Shown here one piece after another: positions 35,105-42,845 of a stretch of 64,000 bases of DNA. The position numbers and the translations under genes were made by a program. Each line of letters opens with the position of its first letter. Position 1 is the first letter of the stretch. Location of the stretch: positions 62,001-126,000 of the forward strand of contig JADKJU010000003.1 in NCBI GenBank assembly GCA_016720855.1. Direction: 5' to 3'. The DNA is from Betaproteobacteria bacterium (GTDB lineage: Bacteria > Pseudomonadota > Gammaproteobacteria > Burkholderiales > Usitatibacteraceae). The notes under the pieces were generated by a model, which worked only from the letters and a program-made list of their open reading frames with translations, searched no databases and was not told where the DNA came from.

Positions 35105-36885
35105 GCAGCCTGCAACTTGGCGCCATCGGCAACTCAAGCGTCGGCGCCCTCATCGACGGACACGGCGAGATCGCGTGGGCGTGCCTGCCGCGCTTCGACG
35201 GTGACGCGACCTTCTGCTCCCTGCTTCGACCGCACGAGGGCGACGAGGGCTTCGGCTTCATGGACGTGGAGCTCAGCTGGCTTGCGGACTCGCGGCAGAA
35301 GTACCTGCCGAACACGCCAGTGCTCGTCACGCGCCTGCAGGACGACCGGGGCGGCGCCGTCGAGATCGTGGATTTCGCGCCGCGTTTCCGCCAGTTCGGG
35401 CGCCTCTTCTGCCCCGCGCAGCTCGTGCGCATTGTGCGACCCCTCTCCGGCAGCCCGCGCATCCGCGTGCGCATGCGCCCGGCCGACGACTACGGACGCC
35501 GCCGCCCGGAGGTCACCTCGGGCTCCAACCACATCCGCTACGTGGGCTCGACGAACGTGCTGCGCCTCACCACGGACTGTTCGATCACCGCGATCCTCGA
35601 GGAGATGCCCTTCGTGCTGCGCGACCCCATCGCCATGGTGATGGGCCCGGACGAGACGATGCAGGGGTCGTTGGCCGAGGTGGCGCGGCGCTTCCTCGAA
35701 CTCACCACCGACTATTGGCACGACTGGGTGCGCGACCTCTCCATCCCCTTCGAGTGGCAGGACGAGATCATCCGCGCAGCCATCACCCTCAAGCTCGCCG
35801 CCTACGACGACACCGGCGCCGTGATTGCCGCCCTCACGACCTCGATCCCCGAATCGGCCGCGAGCGGACGCAACTGGGATTACCGCTACTGCTGGCTGCG
35901 CGACGCCTACTTCGTCGTGAACGCGCTGAACCGCCTCAACGCCACGCGCACGATGGAGCGCTACCTCGGCTACATCATCAACGTGGCGGCGGGAAGCGGC
36001 GGGCACCTGCAGCCGGTCTACCGCATCAGCGGGCGCTCCGAGATCGAGGAGACGATCGTCGAAACGCTCCCCGGCTACCGCGGCATGGGACCGGTGCGCG
36101 TGGGCAACCAGGCGTTCCGGCAGGTGCAGAACGACGTGTACGGCTCCGCCATACTCGCCGCCACTTACGCCTTCTTCGACCGCCGACTCGCGGCCGTGGG
36201 CAACGAGGGGCTATTCCACCGCCTGGAGGTGCTGGGCGCGAGGGCCGCGGAGCTGCACGCCACCCCGGATGCGGGGCTCTGGGAGTTGCGCGGTTCCGAA
36301 TACGTGCACACCTTCTCGAGCGTCATGTGCTGGGTCGCGTGCGATCGGCTCTCGAAGATTGCGCGCCGGCTGGGCCTCGCCGAGCCCGCCGTGCGCTGGC
36401 GCGCGCAGGCCGACCGCATCCACGCCGTCGTGGTGGAGCGCGCCTGGTCGGCGAAGCGGGGCAGCTTCGTGGCCACCTTCGAGGGTGACTCGCTGGACGC
36501 GAGCCTCCTGCTGCTGGCCGAGCTCGGCTTCCTGCGCGCGGACGACCCCCGATTCGCCGGTACCGTGGCCGCCGTCGGGCGCGAGCTGCGGCGCGGCGAT
36601 TTCATCTTCCGCTACACGCAGCCCGACGACTTCGGGGCGCCGGAAAACGCCTTCCTCGTCTGCACCTTCTGGTACATCGACGCACTCGCCGCCCTGGGCC
36701 GGCGCGAGGAGGCGCGCGCCCTCTTCGAGTCCACCCTCAAGCGGCGAAACGCGCTCGGCCTGCTGTCGGAGGACGTGGACCCGGTGACTGGCGAGCTCTG
36801 GGGCAACTTCCCGCAGACCTACAGCATGGTCGGCCTCATCAACAGCGCCACGCGCCTGTCCATCCCCTGGGACCAGGCGTTCTGA
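35101..36885 (+). CDS. GH15 family glucoamylase/trehalase-like hydrolase
   Basis: Glycoside hydrolase family 15 protein, 594 residues, lacking a signal peptide and therefore cytosolic. The N-terminal beta-sandwich spans ~1-200. The (alpha/alpha)6 barrel includes the signature SGRNWDYRYCWLRDAYFV (about residue 257) with the general acid/base region, and QPDDFGAPENAFLVCTFWYIDAL (about 510) with the second catalytic Glu. Relatives in actinobacteria and archaea include trehalases and glucoamylases. Its place in the otsAB operon suggests it hydrolyses trehalose or a related glucan, so synthesis and breakdown would be co-expressed. Confidence 0.9.
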   Translation: MSSLQLGAIGNSSVGALIDGHGEIAWACLPRFDGDATFCSLLRPHEGDEGFGFMDVELSWLADSRQKYLPNTPVLVTRLQDDRGGAVEIVDFAPRFRQFGRLFCPAQLVRIVRPLSGSPRIRVRMRPADDYGRRRPEVTSGSNHIRYVGSTNVLRLTTDCSITAILEEMPFVLRDPIAMVMGPDETMQGSLAEVARRFLELTTDYWHDWVRDLSIPFEWQDEIIRAAITLKLAAYDDTGAVIAALTTSIPESAASGRNWDYRYCWLRDAYFVVNALNRLNATRTMERYLGYIINVAAGSGGHLQPVYRISGRSEIEETIVETLPGYRGMGPVRVGNQAFRQVQNDVYGSAILAATYAFFDRRLAAVGNEGLFHRLEVLGARAAELHATPDAGLWELRGSEYVHTFSSVMCWVACDRLSKIARRLGLAEPAVRWRAQADRIHAVVVERAWSAKRGSFVATFEGDSLDASLLLLAELGFLRADDPRFAGTVAAVGRELRRGDFIFRYTQPDDFGAPENAFLVCTFWYIDALAALGRREEARALFESTLKRRNALGLLSEDVDPVTGELWGNFPQTYSMVGLINSATRLSIPWDQAF

Positions 36886-36895
36886 CGGGGCGCGC

Positions 36896-37810
36896 TTGAT
36901 CCGGATCGGACTCGACCTCGGTGGCACGAAGACCGAGATCGCCGCCCTCGACCGCGACGGCACCGAACTGCTGCGCCGACGCGTACCCACGCCCGCGGGC
37001 GCATACGAGGAGTCGGTGCGCACGCTGGCCGGGCTCGTCACGGACGCCGAGCGCGAGCTGGGTAGGCCGGCACGCGTGGGGCTGGGGCACCCCGGCGCCG
37101 TCGATCCGGCCACGGGCTTGCTGCGCAACGCCTACGCCACGGTGTTCAACGCGCGGGCGCTGCAGGCGGACCTTTCGCGCGCGCTCGCGCGCGAGGTGCG
37201 TTTCGAGAACGACGCCAACTGCTTCGCGCTCTCGGAGGCCACCGACGGCGCAGGCAGCGGCGCCCGCGTCGTGTTCGGTGCGATCCTGGGAACGGGCGCG
37301 GGATCGGGCATCGTGATCGAAGGCCACCTGCTGCGCGGCGCTCACGGGCTCGCGGGCGAATGGGGCCACAATCCGCTGCCGTGGATCCGGGCCGACGAAC
37401 TTCCCGGGCCCCGGTGTTACTGCGGGCGCGACGGCTGCATCGAGCGCTTCGTCTCGGGCCCGGCGCTCGCGGCGGACCACGAGCGCGCTACCGGTATGCG
37501 TCTCGATCCCGCCGCCATCATGGCCGCCGCGAACTCCGGCGACGCCGCGTGCCGCGCCAGCCTCGAACGCCACGAGGACCGCGTCGCCCGCGCGCTCGCC
37601 CACGTGGTGAACCTCGTCGATCCGGATGTCGTGGTCCTGGGCGGCGGTCTCTCGCACTTCGCCCACCTTTACGAGAATCTGCCCACCCGGATCGCCGCGA
37701 TCGCCTACGCGAAGGCCTCGCCTCCGATCCTGCGGGCGCGGCACGGTGACGCGAGCGGCGTGCGCGGGGCCGCGATGCTCTGGCCGTCAACCGGCGAAGC
37801 GAAAGGCTAG
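36896..37810 (+). CDS. ROK-family sugar kinase
   Basis: ROK kinase, 304 residues, of the fructokinase/N-acetylglucosamine-kinase type. Residues 1-10 are IRIGLDLGGTKTE, the phosphate loop. The sugar site ENDANCFALSEA (about residue 103), GTGAGSGIVI and the zinc motif GHNPLPW...CYCGRDGCIERF (His and three Cys, residues ~157-184) are all present. The apparent start is TTG at 36896, 10 bp after the GH15 stop. In this operon it would phosphorylate glucose or a related hexose freed from trehalose (inference). Its stop overlaps the convergent ppa stop by 4 bp (CTAG). Confidence 0.9.
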   Translation: MIRIGLDLGGTKTEIAALDRDGTELLRRRVPTPAGAYEESVRTLAGLVTDAERELGRPARVGLGHPGAVDPATGLLRNAYATVFNARALQADLSRALAREVRFENDANCFALSEATDGAGSGARVVFGAILGTGAGSGIVIEGHLLRGAHGLAGEWGHNPLPWIRADELPGPRCYCGRDGCIERFVSGPALAADHERATGMRLDPAAIMAAANSGDAACRASLERHEDRVARALAHVVNLVDPDVVVLGGGLSHFAHLYENLPTRIAAIAYAKASPPILRARHGDASGVRGAAMLWPSTGEAKG

Positions 37811-38349
37811 GACTTCTTCCGCGACGGCTTGCAGCGCTTCACGCTGGTCATGATCTCGGCCTTGGCCTCCTCCGGCCCGACCCACCCCTCGATCCGCACC
37901 CACTTGCCCGGCTCCAGGTCCTTGTAATGGGCGAAGAAGTGCGTGATCTGCTCGAGCATCATGCTCGGCAGGTCGCGCGGCGTCTCGATCGCGCGGTAGA
38001 GCGGCGTGAGCCTGTCGATGGGCACCGCCAGGAGCTTGGTGTCGCCGCCCGCCTCGTCGGTCATCTTGAGCATCCCGATGGGCCGGCAGCGCACGACGAC
38101 GCCGGGCATCAGCGCGAAGGGCGTCACGACGAGGACATCGGTCGGATCGCCGTCGTCCGACAGCGTGTGCGGGATGTAGCCGTAGTTGCACGGGTAGTGC
38201 ATCGCCGTCTGCACGAAGCGGTCGACGAAGAGTGCGCCCGTGGCCTTGTCGACCTCGTACTTGATCGGGTCAGCGTTCATCGGGATCTCGATGATCACGT
38301 TGAAATCGTTGGGCAGGTCCTTGCCGGCATCGACGCGGTCGAGGTTCAT
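37807..38349 (-). CDS. ppa: Inorganic pyrophosphatase
   Basis: Family I soluble pyrophosphatase, 180 residues, hydrolysing PPi to drive biosynthesis. The signature is DGDPTDVLVV (metal-binding Asp residues near 66-71), with EIPMNADPIKYEVDK near the N-terminus and HFFAHYKDLEPGKW near the C-terminus. The open frame runs 54 codons further upstream, but the ATG at 38349 matches the usual start MNLDRVDAGKDLPNDFNVIIEIP. It is convergent with the ROK kinase and divergent from the HNH gene. Confidence 0.96.
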   Translation of the reverse strand: MNLDRVDAGKDLPNDFNVIIEIPMNADPIKYEVDKATGALFVDRFVQTAMHYPCNYGYIPHTLSDDGDPTDVLVVTPFALMPGVVVRCRPIGMLKMTDEAGGDTKLLAVPIDRLTPLYRAIETPRDLPSMMLEQITHFFAHYKDLEPGKWVRIEGWVGPEEAKAEIMTSVKRCKPSRKKS

Positions 38350-38482
38350 GGATTTCCCTGGGTGGCCGCTGCCCGCACGCGCGGTGAGCGAGCGCTGGCG
38401 TTCGGTTGTGGTAAATTGAATCGCGTTGTGGGCAGCATTATCGCAAGTTCCCGATTTGACTGGCAAAAGCCTCTTCAGGCCG

Positions 38483-39061
38483 ATGAACCGATCGCACCCC
38501 CTCATCCTCACGCTGGACCAGCATGGGGTTCCGCACCGCTGGGTGACCTGGCAGCAGGCCGTCTGGTACTACGCCAAGGAAAGCGTGGCGTGGGAGACCG
38601 GCCGCGAGGCCTTCACGATCTGGGGCGGCCTCTCCCAGCTCACGGGCAAGCGCTCCAGCATCACGGCGAACTCCATCATCGCCATCCGCGGCAAGGCGCT
38701 CGCGATCAGGAGCTTCCGGCAGACGCCGCCGCTCAACAACAGCGAGTTGTTCCATCGGGACCGCGCCGTCTGCGCCTTCTGCGGCGGCATCTTCGCGCCG
38801 CTCAGGCTCACGTGCGATCACATCCTGCCGATGTCGCGGGGCGGCCGCGATGCCTGGATGAATGTCGTGACCGCGTGCCGGTCGTGCAACCAGCGCAAGG
38901 GCAACCGCACGCCGGAGGAGGCGCATATGCAGCTCCTCTACGCGCCCTACGTGCCCAACCGCGCGGAATTCCTCATCCTCGCCAACCGCCGCATCCTGGC
39001 CGACCAGATGGAGTTCCTGAAGCAGCACGTCTCCGCGAACTCCCGCCTGCACGCCGCATAG
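38483..39061 (+). CDS. HNH endonuclease domain protein
   Basis: HNH-family nuclease, 192 residues. The zinc-finger HNH core is CAFCGG (about residue 97), LTCDHILPMSRGGRDAWMNVVTACRSCNQRKGNRTP (about 111-146). The N-terminal ~90 residues (WVTWQQAVWYYAKESVAWETG) are a conserved extension found in stand-alone proteobacterial HNH proteins of unknown role, not in intron homing enzymes. A GTG at 38426 would add 19 residues; the ATG at 38483 (MNRSHPLILTLDQHG) is preferred. It has a fixed chromosomal look but lies beside a large repeat patch. Confidence 0.86.
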   Translation: MNRSHPLILTLDQHGVPHRWVTWQQAVWYYAKESVAWETGREAFTIWGGLSQLTGKRSSITANSIIAIRGKALAIRSFRQTPPLNNSELFHRDRAVCAFCGGIFAPLRLTCDHILPMSRGGRDAWMNVVTACRSCNQRKGNRTPEEAHMQLLYAPYVPNRAEFLILANRRILADQMEFLKQHVSANSRLHAA

Positions 39062-39121
39062 TGGACGGTTCGCGCCGCGGCACGTAGGCGCGGATTCCGG
39101 TTGGCGGTTCGTGCTGCGGGG

Positions 39122-39328
39122 ATCGGACCCTGGTGACAGTGGGGTACTCCGTTCTCGGGCGCGGGTCGAATGGCGATACTGCGGAAATCGGAGCCTGGTG
39201 ACAGTGGGGTACTCCGTTCTCGGGCGCGGGTCGAATGGCGATACTGCGGAAATCGGAGCCTGGTGACAGTGGGGTACTCCGTTCTCGGGCGCGGGTCGAA
39301 TGGCGATACTGCGGAAATCGGACCCTGG
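39122..39328. repeat. Three perfect or near-perfect 65-bp direct repeats plus a 12-bp partial copy
   Basis: Units at 39122-39186, 39187-39251 and 39252-39316 are head to tail with no spacers and differ only at the seventh base (C in the first, G in the other two). A fourth copy breaks off after 12 bases at 39328, just before the large inverted repeat. No start codon with a ribosome site reads through them, although every unit length leaves a frame shift of two. Confidence 0.95.
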
Positions 39329-39335
39329 CCACCAT

Positions 39336-39496
39336 GGGGTTGATGTGGGTTGGGTTTCTTTTTTGGCTTTTTGGCCGAGTCAAATTGCTCCGGGCATCAC
39401 GGGCAGGACCCATGTCGAAACGCTTGCGGCATCGAAACTGACGGCACGTTCATTCGGCCAAAAAGCCAAAAAAGAAACCCAACCCACATCAACCCC
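39336..39496. repeat. 43-bp perfect inverted repeat with 75-bp spacer
   Basis: The left arm 39336-39378 (starting GGGGTTGATGTGGGTTGGG) is exactly complementary to the right arm 39454-39496. The arms contain T6/A6 and GGC..GCC blocks. The spacer encodes nothing recognisable. It could be a MITE-like element, an ISR remnant or a very strong bidirectional terminator for the HNH and menE sides. Positions 39062-39544 hold no gene; these two repeats fill most of that stretch. Confidence 0.95.
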
Positions 39497-39544
39497 TATT
39501 CGCACCGGTCCACACTCCCTGGCACGACGGCCGGACCCTACGGT

Positions 39545-40939
39545 TCAGATCGACCCAGTTACACGATTCCGGACCGCGAGGCGGTCGGGCTTGCCATTGG
39601 CCAGCCGGGGGATCTCGTCCGTGAACACGATGCGCGGCAGCTTGTAGCGCGCCAGGCGAGGCTCCAGGAACGCGCGCAGGTCGGGCGAACCCGGGCGTTG
39701 CAGCGCCACGACGGCCAGCGGCACCTCTCCCCACTTCTCGTCCGGCACGCCGATCACGATCGCATCGGCGACATCCGGATGCTCGCGAAGCGCATGCTCG
39801 ATCTCGGCCGGGTAGACATTCTCGCCGCCGGAGATGATGAGATCGTCGCGCCGCGAAAGGACCCGCAGCGCCCCCTGGGCATCGAGTTCGCCCAGGTCGC
39901 CGGTGCGAAGCCATCCGTCGCGAAGGACGGCCTCCGTGGCCACTGAATCATCGAGGTAGCCTCGCATCACGATGGGTCCGCGCACTTCGATCACGCCATC
40001 GTCGGCGATGCGCAGCTCGATGCCCGGAAGCGCCGTTCCCGCGGTACGGCGCTGCGCGAGCGCCGCTCCCGGACGGACGAGCGTGGCCATCGAGCAGGTT
40101 TCGGTGAGACCGTAGGTGGCGAGCGCCTGGGGGCAGGCGTCGAGCAATCCCGGGCTCACGGGTCCGCCGCCCACGACCACGGCGCGCACGCGCTCCGGCA
40201 GGAGGCGGCCCCCGCGCGTCTCCAGGATGCGACGAAGGGTGGCATCGACCACCGAAAGGTGGGTGACCCCCTGTTCCTCGATGGCACGGTCGAGATGATC
40301 GGCCGAGAACGATTCCGGAATCACCACGCACGCGCCCGCCTGCGTGCAGCGCTGGACGATGCCCATGCCACCCACGTGGAAAAAGGGCAATGAAGCGAGC
40401 CAGCGATCGCCGGGGCCGATCGGCAGCACGGCGGCCGTCGCCCGGGCGCTGGCGAGCTGGTTGCCGCGTGAGAGGACGGCGCCCTTGGGCCGGCCCGTGG
40501 TTCCCGACGTGAAGACGATCGCCGCATCGCGGATCGCCTCGTCGCAGCCGGGCGCAGCCGCGGTATCGCCGGCGGGCAGCGCGTGCCATTCGGACAGGGA
40601 CACGATGCGGCTTGTGCGAACGGACCGCGCGGCCAGCGTGTCGCTCGCGACGACGACCGGCAGGTCGGCGCGCGCCACCTGCCATTCGATCTCGGCATCG
40701 GTCAGGCGCGTATTGAGCGGCACCAGGACACCACCGGCCCGGGCGACCGCGAGGGCCATGGCGATCCAGTCGGGAGAATTCTCCGCCCACAGCCCGACGC
40801 GGGTTCCCTCCCGCACGCCCAGCGTCCTCAGGCGCCCCGCCGACGCGATGACCTCCTGCACCAGCTCGGCATAAGTGAGAGTCGTGCCACCGGCAATGAC
40901 CGCGGCCGACAGGGAAAAGGGGACAGACCCCCTTTTCAT
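39545..40939 (-). CDS. menE: o-Succinylbenzoate-CoA ligase
   Basis: Adenylate-forming enzyme of menaquinone synthesis, 464 residues. Motifs are FTSGTTGRPKGAVLS (P-loop, about residue 142), YGLTETC (about 272), GWLRTGDLGELD (about 346) and a C-terminal catalytic lysine in LANGKPDR. Assignment as MenE rests on its place after menC. Its first codons (MKRGSVPF) come from the hairpin repeat at 40915-40967, and the ~20 residues normally before the first conserved helix are missing. The ATG overlaps the menC stop by 4 bp. Confidence 0.88.
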   Translation of the reverse strand: MKRGSVPFSLSAAVIAGGTTLTYAELVQEVIASAGRLRTLGVREGTRVGLWAENSPDWIAMALAVARAGGVLVPLNTRLTDAEIEWQVARADLPVVVASDTLAARSVRTSRIVSLSEWHALPAGDTAAAPGCDEAIRDAAIVFTSGTTGRPKGAVLSRGNQLASARATAAVLPIGPGDRWLASLPFFHVGGMGIVQRCTQAGACVVIPESFSADHLDRAIEEQGVTHLSVVDATLRRILETRGGRLLPERVRAVVVGGGPVSPGLLDACPQALATYGLTETCSMATLVRPGAALAQRRTAGTALPGIELRIADDGVIEVRGPIVMRGYLDDSVATEAVLRDGWLRTGDLGELDAQGALRVLSRRDDLIISGGENVYPAEIEHALREHPDVADAIVIGVPDEKWGEVPLAVVALQRPGSPDLRAFLEPRLARYKLPRIVFTDEIPRLANGKPDRLAVRNRVTGSI

Positions 40940-40967
40940 GGATCGAAAAAGGGGTCTGTCCCCTTTT
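40915..40967. repeat. Paired AAAAGGGG hairpins at the menC/menE junction
   Basis: Two inverted units: 40915-40936 (loop ACAGA, one extra C in the stem) and 40946-40967 (loop TCTGT). On the minus strand the first-read unit encodes the last residues of MenC (EKGTDPFFDP) and the second the first residues of MenE. The menC stop and menE start (ATGA) lie between the two hairpins. Confidence 0.9.
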
Positions 40968-41925
40968 CCCGCAGGCGGACGCCCAGGCCGGGCGCCGTCG
41001 GCACCTGAATCTCCCCCGCATGGGGCGGGTCGAGGCCTTCGACCGGTGCCTCCTCGAGCAGCCCGACGGTGGCGAGCCCGTGCGCCCGCTCCGGCCCGGG
41101 CAGGCTCGCGGCAAGGTGCAGGGCGCCGGCCACGCCCACCGCCGTATCGAAGACGGAAGTGATGACCACGCCGATGCCGGCATCGATCGCGGCGCAGGCC
41201 AGCTCGCGCGTCGCGCGAACGCCGCCCAGGGCCATGGGCTTGAGCACCAGCACGTCCGCGCCGCGCTCGCGCATCACTCGCCAGCCGTCTTCCAGGGTTC
41301 GCACATCCGCGGCAACGGGAATATTGGTTCTCCGCCCGACGGGCCGCGAGTCACCGGCCACCGGGTCCTCCACGTATTCGATGTTGCAGCCCTCGACCGC
41401 GTTGAGCACGTGCAAGGCGGTCGCCTCGTCCCAGGCGCCATTGGCGTCGATGCGGATCGCCACCGCCGCGCCCACCCGTTCGCGCACTGCCATGATCCGT
41501 GCGATGTCCTCGCCAGGCGTGGCGGAGGCAACCTTGAGCTTCACCGACCGGTAGCCCTCGCCAACGGCTCTCGCCGCTTCGGCTGCCGTCGCCTCGGCGC
41601 CGGTCGAGAAAAGCAGCGCGTTCACCGAGACCCGGGAGCGCGGAGCATCGGAAAGCAGGAACGACACCGGCCGCCCGATGCGTTGTCCTTCGAGATCCAG
41701 CGACGCAAGGTCGAAAGCGGCCTCGCGAAAGGGACCTTCCTCGATCGCCCTGGCGAGCGCCTCCGGGGAATCGAGGGGTTCCAGGGGCGCGGCCTCGCCA
41801 AGACCCACGTGCCCCGCATCGTTCCCGGCGCGAAGCCAGGCTCCGCGACGAACCCGCCACGCGCCCGCGGCCGTCACGACCGGGCTGCGGAAGGCGATGG
41901 CGTAGGGGATGAATTCGTGGCGCAA
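40936..41925 (-). CDS. menC: o-Succinylbenzoate synthase
   Basis: Enolase-superfamily dehydratase, 329 residues, converting SHCHC to o-succinylbenzoate. The catalytic lysine motif is SVKLKVA (about residue 130), followed by metal ligands in IDANGAW (about 158), YVEDPV (about 184) and the LKPMALGG strand (about 231). The C-terminal ten residues come from the hairpin repeat. It starts 24 bp after menB. Confidence 0.93.
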   Translation of the reverse strand: MRHEFIPYAIAFRSPVVTAAGAWRVRRGAWLRAGNDAGHVGLGEAAPLEPLDSPEALARAIEEGPFREAAFDLASLDLEGQRIGRPVSFLLSDAPRSRVSVNALLFSTGAEATAAEAARAVGEGYRSVKLKVASATPGEDIARIMAVRERVGAAVAIRIDANGAWDEATALHVLNAVEGCNIEYVEDPVAGDSRPVGRRTNIPVAADVRTLEDGWRVMRERGADVLVLKPMALGGVRATRELACAAIDAGIGVVITSVFDTAVGVAGALHLAASLPGPERAHGLATVGLLEEAPVEGLDPPHAGEIQVPTAPGLGVRLREKGTDPFFDP

Positions 41926-41949
41926 GCGCAGGGCCGGGCGCGGGCCGCC

Positions 41950-42780
41950 TCAGGGCAGGCGCTTGAACTTGCCGAAATCGGGAGGTCGCTTCTCGATGTA
42001 GGCGTTGCGGCCTTCCTGCGCCTCCTGGCTCATGTAGTAGAGCAGCGTCGCATTGCCGGCAAGCTCCTGGATGCCGGCCTCACCGTCGTAGTGCGCATTG
42101 AAGGCGCTCTTGAGACAGCGAAGCGCGAGCGGGCTGTGCTGCAGGATCTCGCGGCACATCGCCACGGTTTCCTTCTCGAGATCCTTCAGCGCAACGACGG
42201 CATTGACGAGTCCCATCTCGAGCGCCTGCTTCGCGTCGTACTGGCGGCAGGTGAACCAGATCTCCTTCGCCTTCTTCGGGCCCACGAGGTCGGCGAGGAC
42301 GCTCGCCCCGAAGCCTCCATCGAAGCTGCCCACACGCGGGCCGGTCTGTCCGAAGCGCGCGTTGTCCGCCGCGATGGTGAGGTCGCACACCACGTGCAGC
42401 ACGTGGCCGCCGCCAATGGCGTAGCCCGCCACCATCGCGATGACCGGCTTGGGGCACGAGCGGATCTGCTTCTGCAGGTCGAGCACGTTCAGCCGTGGCA
42501 CGCCGTCCAGGCCCACGTAGCCCTTGTCGCCACGGATGCGCTGGTCGCCGCCGGAGCAGAACGCGAGGTCGCCCGCGCCCGTGATGACGATCACGCCGAT
42601 GGCCGGGTCCTCGCGCGCGTCGTTGAAGGCGCGCATGAGTTCGCCCAGCGTGGTCGGGCGGAAGGCGTTGCGGACCTCGGGACGGTTGATCGTGAGCTTC
42701 GCGATCCCCTCGGCCTTGTGGTACAGGATGTCCTCGAACTTCCCGGCGGCCTTCCAGGCGATGGACTTGGCTTTCTTCAT
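41950..42780 (-). CDS. menB: 1,4-Dihydroxy-2-naphthoyl-CoA synthase
   Basis: Crotonase-fold ring-closing enzyme, 276 residues. It shows FCSGGDQRIRGDKGYVG (about residue 83), the oxyanion segment AGYAIGGGHVLHVVCDLTIAADNARFGQTGPRVGSFDGGFG and WFTCRQYDAKQALEMGLVNAVV, all MenB-specific. It starts 35 bp after the menDH stop, with a hairpin repeat filling that gap. Confidence 0.96.
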   Translation of the reverse strand: MKKAKSIAWKAAGKFEDILYHKAEGIAKLTINRPEVRNAFRPTTLGELMRAFNDAREDPAIGVIVITGAGDLAFCSGGDQRIRGDKGYVGLDGVPRLNVLDLQKQIRSCPKPVIAMVAGYAIGGGHVLHVVCDLTIAADNARFGQTGPRVGSFDGGFGASVLADLVGPKKAKEIWFTCRQYDAKQALEMGLVNAVVALKDLEKETVAMCREILQHSPLALRCLKSAFNAHYDGEAGIQELAGNATLLYYMSQEAQEGRNAYIEKRPPDFGKFKRLP

Positions 42781-42794
42781 GAGTCGATGCTCCT

Positions 42795-42845
42795 AAAAAA
42801 AAGGGGACAGACCCCTTATCCGGAAATGGGGTCTGTCCCCATTTT
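42795..42845. repeat. Paired AAAAGGGG hairpins between menDH and menB
   Basis: Left unit 42795-42819 (A8, then GGGG, loop ACAGA, CCCCTTAT) and a diverged right unit 42824-42845 (loop TCTGT, stem edge GAAATGGGG/CCCCATTTT). The menDH stop (42816-42818) lies inside, so the last residues KMGTDPISG of the fusion are repeat-encoded. Confidence 0.85.

Noticed and set aside
39122..39328. CRISPR-like array
   Set aside because: The 65-bp units are directly adjacent with no spacers and no cas genes are present.
39300..39946. Open frames through the large inverted repeat into menE
   Set aside because: They translate repeat arms and antisense menE, with no domain or ribosome site.
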